Positions 1-4,418 of a stretch of DNA of 5,195 bases are shown here, piece after piece. Below the pieces are notes generated by a model, which worked only from the letters and a program-made list of their open reading frames with translations, made no database searches and had not been told where the DNA came from. The position numbers were made by a program, and so were the translations under genes. Each line of letters opens with the position of its first letter. Position 1 is the first letter of the stretch. The DNA comes from Candidatus Sediminicultor secundus. Its GTDB lineage: Bacteria; Atribacterota; JS1; SB-45; 34-128. The stretch spans positions 1 through 5,195 of the forward strand of contig NCRO01000274.1 in NCBI GenBank assembly GCA_002849045.2, in the 5' to 3' direction.

Positions 1-63
1 TGTATGAGTGATGAAACTGAAAAGGTGTATCAAAAGTTAGAAGAAATAATTAGTATTGCTTAG
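1..63 (+). CDS. C-terminal end of an unidentified protein (partial)
   Basis: The frame starting at base 1 stays open for 20 codons and ends in TAG at 61-63. The last residues read MSDETEKVYQKLEEIISIA, a charged amphipathic helix typical of a bacterial C-terminus. An ATG lies at position 4, but no Shine-Dalgarno can be seen because the window begins there. This is most simply the 3' end of a gene entering from the left. No family can be named from so few residues, and a chance short open frame is possible. Confidence 0.4.
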   Translation, partial: CMSDETEKVYQKLEEIISIA

Positions 64-444
64 GAGATAGCAGATATAAATTGATTCCTTATAAGTTAAG
101 TCACAGTGTAAAACATTAAATAACACAATTATTCAATCTCAACCATCCTTTTAATTTCAATAGTAGTATCAAATAGTACAAAACATCATTTGACATAAGT
201 ATAAATTAGGTGTATAAGAAAGAAAGAATAAACTTACAATCTTAGGAGGGTACTCCACTAAATACAAAGTTTAATTTATATAACTAATTAAATATTAATT
301 AGATTATTTTAAACCATCATTCTATAGAAGATATTCATATAACTTATTACCAAAGATAATAATAAGATTAGTCCCCCTTTAAATATTTCTACTTTTACAT
401 TAACTATATTTTAGTTGACGTTCCCTAAAAATTATCCCATCATC
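64..444. other. AT-rich intergenic stretch with no convincing gene
   Basis: This stretch is very AT-rich and has stop codons in all six frames. It contains an AT-only hairpin (284-302) and a small GGAG/CTCC hairpin (245-256). On the minus strand a 17-codon open end (129-182) reads FVLFDTTIEIKRMVEIE before TAA. It looks mildly coding-like but is too short to support. Another minus-strand frame downstream of the papain remnant gives a short hydrophobic peptide near 310-370 behind a purine-rich AAAGGGGGA, without a proper start codon. The stretch is probably decayed DNA. Confidence 0.5.
284..302. repeat. AT-rich perfect inverted repeat
   Basis: The arms CTAATTAA (284-291) and TTAATTAG (295-302) are perfect 8-bp complements around a 3-base loop. 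They contain a single G/C pair, so the hairpin would be weak. It could be an operator-like palindrome or chance in AT-rich DNA. It has no GC-rich stem to make it a standard terminator. Confidence 0.35.
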
Positions 445-624
445 CTAATAGTTGTTCCATCCTTTTAGTACATAATCATTTGGTAACCATCCATATCCTT
501 TATCACCCCATCCTGTTCCCCAAGAGTTTCGTATAAGCAATGCACCAGTAGTTTCCACTTTGTAATCATCGTTATTAATCTTGATTTTGTCGTCAAATCC
601 TACTGCTATAAAAGAAATATTATG
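445..624 (-). pseudogene. Papain-family (C1A) cysteine protease, C-terminal remnant
   Basis: The minus strand reads 59 codons and then TAG (445-447). The segment AVGFDD, then GALLIRNSWGTGWGDKGYGW, then LPNDYVL is the classic C-terminal signature of peptidase C1A. The Asn of NSWG is the residue that orients the catalytic His in papain. The frame closes just upstream, exactly where the inverted-repeat element begins (625). The region that should hold the catalytic His is altered: the only His, at the element edge, is two residues out of register. The catalytic Cys and the N-terminal half are absent, and nothing papain-like resumes beyond the element (871-1070). The copy is therefore a non-functional fragment, cut by insertion plus deletion or by decay. 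Family assignment is firm from the NSWGxxWGxxGYG block; target and localisation are unknown. Confidence 0.85.
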
Positions 625-646
625 GGGTCAGATCTTGCAATATTAC
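625..646 (+). repeat. Left terminal inverted repeat of the element
   Basis: Starts GGGTCAGATCTTGCAATATT and pairs with 848-869, with three mismatches over 22 positions. An extra G at 624 may belong to the element. Confidence 0.75.
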
Positions 647-654
647 TTTTAATA

Positions 655-824
655 TTACCTCTCGATTTTTCTAATGGCTCTGCTCACTGAAGTATAATGT
701 ACGCCAATATATTCTGCTTATCTTTTAGAGTATAGCCATACTGGAGGTGAGCCTCATACATTGCCTTATCTTTTGACTTCCTGTCCTTACATTGAAAGAT
801 CTCATTAAGGGAGGTTCTGGTCAT
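655..824 (-). pseudogene. REP-associated (RAYT/TnpA_REP-like) transposase, C-terminal HTH remnant, frameshifted
   Basis: From an ATG at 822-824 the frame reads TRTSLNEIFQ, then AMYEAHLQYGYTLKD, and hits TGA at 684-686. Moving to the next frame after TLKD gives AEYIGVHYTSVSRAIRKIER and then TAA (655-657). Joined as YTLKD-[I]-AEYIGVHYTSVSRAI, this is the characteristic C-terminal helix-turn-helix (GYTLxxIAxxLGxHYSTVSR) of this transposase group. The break is explained by loss of a single T between 718 and 719, where GAT A(T)A GCA has become GATAAGCAG. The N-terminal HUH domain with its catalytic Tyr is missing entirely. This is an inactive relic carried inside the inverted-repeat element. Confidence 0.8.
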
Positions 825-847
825 ATTGTAAATATTGCATAGTCCTT

Positions 848-869
848 GTTATATTTCAAGACCTGACCC
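848..869 (-). repeat. Right terminal inverted repeat of the element
   Basis: Read on the minus strand it starts GGGTCAGGTCTTGAAATAT, the partner of 625-646. Directly inside it the minus strand leads into the short ATG-started transposase remnant. Confidence 0.75.
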
Positions 870-954
870 TTGTCACTCCTAAACGTTAAAAGGGTTTATC
901 TTCAACCTAAATAGTCTATAAAATAATGATTTATTTTCAATAAAAGGAGAGTTA

Positions 955-1017
955 ATGGCGTCCTTTTGCACAGAATGCGATAGAAAGGATGCGCTATCAA
1001 AAAGACCTATGGCTTAA
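955..1017 (+). CDS. Possible 20-residue micro-ORF or truncated gene start with a CxxC motif
   Basis: ATG at 955 is preceded by AAAAGGAGA (942-950), a good Shine-Dalgarno with about 6 bases of spacing. The frame encodes MASFCTECDRKDALSKRPMA and stops at TAA (1015-1017). CTEC resembles half of a zinc-binding knuckle. A loose promoter-like pair lies upstream: TTTATC at 895-900 and TATAAA at 917-922, 16 bp apart. The strong ribosome site suggests a real start, but the peptide is short. It may be the 5' remnant of a longer gene lost when the DNA to its right was rearranged. No family can be assigned. Confidence 0.3.
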   Translation: MASFCTECDRKDALSKRPMA

Positions 1018-1068
1018 AAAAGTAAACAAAGGATTTATCGGCCAATAGATCTTGGTGGATTAATTGAA

Positions 1069-1148
1069 AGGCAACGTTTCAGGGATTGCCGAAGTTGTAA
1101 AATATGAATTGAATGAAGCATGACAACTTCGGCAATCCCGAGTTAGGC
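1069..1148. repeat. Perfect 17-bp inverted repeat beside a GTTAGGC core; attC-like palindrome
   Basis: The arms 1082-1098 (GGGATTGCCGAAGTTGT) and 1123-1139 are perfect complements around a 24-base AT-rich loop. Two bases further right, 1142-1148 is GTTAGGC, matching the integron core consensus GTTRRRY. On the left the counterpart is AGGCAAC (1069-1075), which keeps only the AAC of RYYYAAC. A bulged A at 1081 would allow C1080-G1140 and T1079-A1141 to pair as well. The true attC at 4196-4270 has three bulged bases and 4-5 base spacers, whereas this stem runs almost into the core. It may be a diverged attC, a transcription-related hairpin downstream of the protease gene, or an element end. No T-tract follows on either strand. 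Confidence 0.4.
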
Positions 1149-1283
1149 GACTGTTATACTTGGCAATTCTATTTTCACATTAGCTAAAGACCAAGAAAAA
1201 TGCCCGGCCTCTTCTACCTATTAGTTGAACCATTGCCTGGAACATCTCTATCTCTATTATTATCAAACATTAATCCCTTTGGG

Positions 1284-3461
1284 TTAGGTTGGGAGAAACG
1301 GAAGTCCTATATCCATCCTTGGTCTGACCTGGCAAAAGCGATATCCCGGTGCCCAGAAGCATACTAAAATCGGAGGTCGTATTTGACGCCGCGGTAACCT
1401 GGGAAGTGGGACTAGTTCTCTTAATGCTATTCTCATATTCGTCGAGGAGGGATTAATCCTCTTAAGCATTTTATCATTATACCAAACAGTGATAACACCA
1501 TCCTTCGGACAAGCAGATAACTTTATATAGAGATAGCCCATTTTCAGTAGAGCCGATATCTTTACTATAAAGGGATAGGCTTTCCATAGTTCAAGTGTTG
1601 GATCGCCTAAGACGTGGAAGATCTCGAAATGATCCTGAACCGTGGTGGAACTGACTATCGAATAGGCACTTATACGAAGAGGCAGGTATGCCTTCGCATA
1701 GTTTAAAATATCGCCAAGCCGGTTATGTCGTACCGAATAGCTGGCTGTCGCGCCGGGAAAGGTCGGCAGAATCCCACCCCACATGGCATCAAATAGCGCC
1801 TTCATCATGTCATTATTAAGGAAGGTGCTGGAATTTCTAGTAGGTGCTATTAGTGAGGGAGCTGCTTTTTTTATCCGTAGGATTTTCTCAGCAAAACATT
1901 CTGTCGGGTGGGGCACCAAGTCGAACCTACCAGTTTGGCAGTTGAGGCTGTAAAAGGGTGTAGGCACATTACCGGTGACACTATCCAGATGATTCATCTC
2001 AAATGAAGGATGTAGCCAACCGTTCGGAGAACCATGATCCCTGTGTCCAATTAATAACTGTCCCTCTGTGGTTGCATCTATCAGCATGTTAGTCGCTGTA
2101 GCTCCGGGGACTATTGAGGCAACTACATCTGCCGGGACCGGTGTACCGTCGGCGTAAAACTGGGGATTCGGGCTGTTGGTAGTTTTGACGTAGATTCTTT
2201 CTATGTCGAATCCAAGGAGCTTCATAGGAGTCCGAATAGCCTCCATTGTCTTCATATAATATCTATATATATCAGCCGTGCCGTACGGAAGATCTTCGTC
2301 CTGGAAGTAAGCAGCAAACGACATCCTCTTGTAGTAATCCGGGTCAATGGGTGGGTTTTTTTCGTAGGAGATAATCTGATCCACTACTCCCGTTGCCTCT
2401 GCTAAGGTACGAACAGGAATACGACCTATTGAAAGCCAGGGCATTACGTATTCAGAACCGGTCGAGTCCGCTGAGGTTGAATAATAGTAATCTGTTCTAT
2501 TACCATGAATATTCTCGCATTCAATCATATCCACATCACCAAAAAGTAGGACATAGCGCAAACGAGAGAGGAAGTATTTACGCTTATTACGGATATAAGC
2601 CTTTATCTTATTTTTATCATTCCCAATGGTGTCTATGGAAACAATCTCTGTACGGAGACCACGTATTTGTTTCCATTTGGCTAACTTTTCTGCTGCCTTC
2701 TTGAAATCTTCATAATAGATGATCAGAAACTCTGGTCCTCGCCTCCGAAAAGCTGGAAAGACTAACCTGCCTGGTGCAATCTCCAACCGCTCCATAATCC
2801 TCCTTCTTGGATTGACAAAAAGATTACCATAGACTTCTCTATTGAGTTCTGGATCGCTAAGTGGATATTTATCAGATTCACCTTTTTTTGGTGATACATC
2901 GATGTTGACGGTGATGTTGCCATAGCCGATCAACTTCTTTTTGTCTGGATTGTACTGAAACGGACACACGTGAACCAGTAGGGCTTGGTAATCATCGATG
3001 TTGAATGGTCCGGCTATCTTGACCATCTCCTCCGGATAGACTGCATCCTTGGCATAGATTTTCTTGTTATATTCTAAGATGTGTTTCTCTTTGGGATTAT
3101 CTGTCAATTTTTCCTGGGCCGGCGATACAAGTATATTATCAAATTGCAATGGTTTGCCCTTTTCCACGGTAAACTTAAAGTCGCAGTTGAAAGGAATCTG
3201 CACGTATCGGCCAAAAGAAGGCAGTAACGGCTTACCGCTCTCAACCAAAAAGCCTGTCGCTGTAATATTGACCTGCTTGAAGGATACCTTCTTCCCTTCG
3301 ACATCGAGCTTGTCGTCTGAAAGATAGAATCCCGGGAAGGTATACGATACGACAATACGCCCCTTTAATTCCTCTTTCTTGATTATCGGTTCCTCGCCGT
3401 GAATCTCGGCATCGAATCCCTCTGGAAGTTTTTTCGGATTTAGTGATTTAAATTCTCTCAT
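1284..3461 (-). CDS. Gingipain-like cysteine protease (peptidase family C25), no signal peptide
   Basis: This encodes a 725-residue predicted endopeptidase of family C25 (clan CD, caspase-like fold). Residues ~35-195 resemble the gingipain propeptide: a beta-rich region ending QALLVHVCPFQYNPDKKKLIGYG. The alpha/beta catalytic region starts at FLIIYY (245) and continues through YVLLFGDVD (303-311), SIGRIPVRTLAEA (344-356) and VVDQIISYE (359-367). The likely dyad is His476 in GHRDHGSPNGW and Cys508 in YSLNCQTGRF. Their 32-residue spacing is close to that of RgpB. FHVLGDPTLELW (615-626) is the usual end of the catalytic domain. A ~95-residue beta-type tail follows, Pro/Arg-rich near the end. The start is supported by AAAGGAGGT seven bases upstream. 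The N-terminus (MREFKSLNPKK) is charged, with no hydrophobic leader, and no type IX sorting domain is evident, unlike secreted gingipains. Specificity is unknown. It lies 26 bp after a small ORF, probably in one operon. Confidence 0.9.
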   Translation of the reverse strand: MREFKSLNPKKLPEGFDAEIHGEEPIIKKEELKGRIVVSYTFPGFYLSDDKLDVEGKKVSFKQVNITATGFLVESGKPLLPSFGRYVQIPFNCDFKFTVEKGKPLQFDNILVSPAQEKLTDNPKEKHILEYNKKIYAKDAVYPEEMVKIAGPFNIDDYQALLVHVCPFQYNPDKKKLIGYGNITVNIDVSPKKGESDKYPLSDPELNREVYGNLFVNPRRRIMERLEIAPGRLVFPAFRRRGPEFLIIYYEDFKKAAEKLAKWKQIRGLRTEIVSIDTIGNDKNKIKAYIRNKRKYFLSRLRYVLLFGDVDMIECENIHGNRTDYYYSTSADSTGSEYVMPWLSIGRIPVRTLAEATGVVDQIISYEKNPPIDPDYYKRMSFAAYFQDEDLPYGTADIYRYYMKTMEAIRTPMKLLGFDIERIYVKTTNSPNPQFYADGTPVPADVVASIVPGATATNMLIDATTEGQLLIGHRDHGSPNGWLHPSFEMNHLDSVTGNVPTPFYSLNCQTGRFDLVPHPTECFAEKILRIKKAAPSLIAPTRNSSTFLNNDMMKALFDAMWGGILPTFPGATASYSVRHNRLGDILNYAKAYLPLRISAYSIVSSTTVQDHFEIFHVLGDPTLELWKAYPFIVKISALLKMGYLYIKLSACPKDGVITVWYNDKMLKRINPSSTNMRIALRELVPLPRLPRRQIRPPILVCFWAPGYRFCQVRPRMDIGLPFLPT

Positions 3462-3468
3462 TTTATTT

Positions 3469-3477
3469 ACCTCCTTT
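3469..3477 (-). promoter_or_regulatory. Strong Shine-Dalgarno site of the C25 protease gene
   Basis: The minus strand reads AAAGGAGGT, nearly the full anti-16S complement, ending seven bases before ATG at 3459-3461. It fixes the start codon and therefore the absence of a signal peptide. Confidence 0.85.
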
Positions 3478-3481
3478 TAAG

Positions 3482-3506
3482 TACTTTTTAATGTAAATAC
3501 TTTTTA
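3482..3506. repeat. Short direct repeat between the small ORF and the protease gene
   Basis: TACTTTTTA occurs at 3482-3490 and again at 3498-3506, a 16-bp period. It covers the last codons and stop of the 49-residue ORF. A 10-bp palindrome, ATGATATCAT, lies at 3516-3525. No function is evident; these may be chance features of AT-rich DNA. Confidence 0.3.
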
Positions 3507-3637
3507 TACATCCATATGATATCATCTCCCTTCAAGCTGCCAAGCAAAATGTCGCCTAATGTTTTGCATGTATCTGAAGTTGCTGAAGTCGATTTAGGAG
3601 CGGTGCAAAGAACCACATTGCCTAAAGAATGATCCAT
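3488..3637 (-). CDS. Unknown 49-residue protein upstream of the C25 protease
   Basis: The ATG at 3635-3637 is preceded by AGAAGGA (3642-3648) with four bases between, and the frame ends in TAA at 3488-3490. A GTG directly before the ATG could also start translation. The protein begins MDHSLGNVVLCTAPKS, has a Ser/Thr-rich middle with two Cys in all (residues 11 and 24), and ends GDILLGSLKGDDIIWMYKK and then YLH. It has no signal peptide or membrane helix and matches no family I recognise. It lies 26 bp upstream of the protease start, on the same strand, behind a good promoter, so co-transcription is likely. It could be an accessory, inhibitor or substrate peptide of the protease, or a non-functional short frame. 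The plus strand of the same stretch also has a 38-codon frame (3516-3632) that lacks comparable translation signals. Confidence 0.5.
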   Translation of the reverse strand: MDHSLGNVVLCTAPKSTSATSDTCKTLGDILLGSLKGDDIIWMYKKYLH

Positions 3638-3758
3638 CACATCCTTCTAAACGAAAAAAGACCCACCCTTATAGCTTCGAGAGTTAGTCGAAACACTGCT
3701 TCATCGTAGACAACGAATTACTAGAAATTTCCTTGTTTATAAATCATTTATCAGAAAA

Positions 3759-3932
3759 TTACCTATTTTGCCAAATATAGAAATAACAAAGTCTTATATC
3801 AACCCAACTTTCTGGAACCATCTTTAACTTATCATCCATTTGTACAGAAGACGACAGAAAAGGTATAGCTGTAATCTTGGAAATTCGTGAGCATACTCTC
3901 GTCCTTATTTTAGTTTCCAATTCAGCCGGGTT
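3759..3932 (-). pseudogene. Coding-like 57-codon frame without a normal start (possible gene remnant)
   Basis: The frame opens after TAG (3933-3935) and ends at TAA (3759-3761). It includes NPAELETKIRTRV, then ISKITAIPFLSSS, then KLKMVPESWVDIRLCYFYIW. The composition looks protein-like, but the only possible upstream start is a TTG at residue 5, without a clear Shine-Dalgarno. It continues in the same frame as the small membrane-protein gene (3942-4170), separated by TGA-CAG-CAA-TAG. A good promoter for the next genes lies inside it (3774-3802), which argues that this end is not under coding constraint. It may be a decayed gene or chance. No family is recognised. Confidence 0.3.
3774..3802 (-). 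promoter_or_regulatory. Sigma70-type promoter for the small ORF-protease unit
   Basis: On the minus strand TTGATA (3797-3802) and TATATT (3774-3779) each match the -35 and -10 consensus at five of six positions, with an exact 17-bp spacer. Transcription would begin near 3767 and leave a ~130-base leader before the 49-residue ORF. That leader contains a small hairpin, TTCGA-7-TCGAA (3676-3692), of unknown role. Confidence 0.55.
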
Positions 3933-3941
3933 CTATTGCTG

Positions 3942-4170
3942 TCACATACTACTGGGTGTTGGAACCAAAAGCCCAGCAAGTGCTCCGACAGCTGCTGACC
4001 CGATTGCTACCAATATTTCTGGTGTGGTTGTGACTTCTTTTACCGCGAGATAAATTCCCCCGTTGACAGCAAGCAAGACTGTTATGCCTAGCGCCGAAGG
4101 CAAGCGAAGCTATAGTGACCAGAATGGGAATCCACACAGCGAGTTTCGCCTTTTGCGTTGAATGGGGCAT
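3942..4170 (-). pseudogene. Small two-helix membrane protein gene broken by a frameshift (integron cassette gene)
   Basis: The ATG at 4168-4170 is preceded by AAAGGAG (4177-4183) six bases upstream, and the attC core ends 25 bp upstream. This is the usual position for a cassette gene. The first 27 codons read MPHSTQKAKL, then AVWIPILVTIASLAFGA: a short charged start and a transmembrane helix. The frame then turns into Cys/Arg/Ser-rich nonsense. Moving one base on at GCT-AGG-C (4092-4086) restores GITVLLAVNGGIYLAV, then KEVTTTPEILVAIGSAAVG, then ALAGLLVPTPSSM and TGA (3942-3944). This gives a 75-residue protein with two helices, the second near PEILVAIGSAAVGALAGLLV. The hydrophobic restored frame shows the ancestral reading. 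The cause could be a one-base insertion, an assembly error or, less likely, programmed shifting. The size resembles small holin-like proteins, but no family can be claimed. Confidence 0.75.
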
Positions 4171-4195
4171 CCTACACTCCTTTAAAATATAAGCC

Positions 4196-4270
4196 GTCTA
4201 ACGGTTTGGATAACCGGCTGGCAATGAAGCGTAGCGTAATTGCCAGTCCGAGTTCATCCAGTGGTTAGGC
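4196..4270 (-). other. Integron attC recombination site
   Basis: The 75-bp site has outer core boxes matching both consensus sequences: GCCTAAC (4264-4270) and GTTAGAC (4196-4202) on the minus strand. Inside them is an imperfect palindrome. On the plus strand, left arm GGATAAC-CGG-CTGGCAAT (4208-4225) pairs fully with right arm ATTGCCAG-(T)-CCG-(A)-GTT-(C)-ATCC (4239-4259), leaving T4247, A4251 and C4255 bulged. All bulges fall on one side, which is the diagnostic asymmetry of attC hairpins. The loop is 13 bases. Because the L'' box is the one carrying the extra base, L'' lies at the higher-coordinate end, so cassettes read on the minus strand. This agrees with the flanking genes. Recombination would occur after the G of GTTAGAC, so the next cassette starts near 4201. 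No integrase or attI is in the window. Confidence 0.88.
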
Positions 4271-4400
4271 CAAAATGTCCCACCTCAATACCTGAGTCCA
4301 TTTCCCATTGCTCAGCTATTTGCCGTGACGAAAAGCGAATGTACAGCCGGTTTTCGCCAGTAAAACGACCTTTACCCGTGTAGATTGCGACCCCTGTAAG
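4254..4400 (-). pseudogene. Coding-like cassette tail, open frame ending inside attC, no start codon
   Basis: Forty-eight codons are open from just after TAG (4401-4403) to TGA (4254-4256) inside the attC. They include LTGVAIYTGKGRFTGENRLY, then IRFSSRQIAEQWEMDSGIEV, then GHFGLTTG. A stop codon within attC is common for genuine cassette genes. No normal start codon precedes the bulk of it; the only ATG would leave 16 residues. It is in the same frame as the CBS-domain gene, separated by TAA, five codons and TAG. It may be the 3' end of an older cassette gene joined behind the CBS gene, or a lost C-terminal extension. The family is not recognised. Confidence 0.4.
4351..4362 (+). repeat. 12-bp direct repeat, copy 1
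   Basis: TTTTCGCCAGTA occurs here and at 4405-4416, exactly 54 bp (18 codons) apart. On the minus strand both copies encode T-G-E in the same frame. Weaker similarity continues past the repeat (GCT-TACA against GCTGTACA). Confidence 0.6.
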
Positions 4401-4404
4401 CTAC

Positions 4405-4416
4405 TTTTCGCCAGTA
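4405..4416 (+). repeat. 12-bp direct repeat, copy 2, within a small hairpin after the CBS gene stop
   Basis: This second TTTTCGCCAGTA lies directly downstream of the CBS gene stop. It sits in a minor hairpin with arms CTACT (4401-4405) and AGTAG (4413-4417). The stem is too short and lacks a T-tract, so it is not called a terminator. Confidence 0.55.
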
Positions 4417-4418
4417 GA

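Larger units (their letters stand above)
625..869 (-). mobile_element. Non-autonomous element with terminal inverted repeats, derived from a RAYT-type transposase unit
   Basis: The ends begin GGGTCAGATCTTG (from 625) and, on the other strand, GGGTCAGGTCTTG (from 869). Over 22 bases the two ends match at about 19. The ~245-bp interior encodes only the C-terminal HTH part of a transposase (655-824), so the HUH/Y1 catalytic domain has been deleted. This is the expected form of a MITE-like internal-deletion derivative. The GGGTCAGGTCTTG-type ends are, from memory, common around IS200-like/REP-associated transposases; that link is recollection, while the repeats and transposase fragment are visible. 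The left boundary coincides with truncation of the papain remnant. No target-site duplication is obvious. Confidence 0.75.

Noticed and set aside
1082..1139. Rho-independent terminator for the protease transcript
   Set aside because: The hairpin is strong but no T-tract follows on the minus strand, and the loop is unusually long at 24 bases.
2393..2704. Plus-strand open frame of 103 codons antisense to the protease gene
   Set aside because: It lies wholly inside the well-supported C25 coding region, has no recognisable motif, and is explained by the codon bias of the real gene. The same holds for open frames at 3064-3327 (plus) and 3104-3355 (minus).
3516..3632. Plus-strand 38-codon frame overlapping the 49-residue ORF
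   Set aside because: It has no good ribosome site and lies opposite to the small ORF-protease unit with its promoter; only one strand is likely coding here.
3949..4089. Second half of the unshifted 73-codon frame as real protein
   Set aside because: Its Cys/Arg/Ser/His-rich tail contrasts with the clean membrane-helix sequence in the adjacent frame, so the unshifted tail is an artefact of the frameshift.
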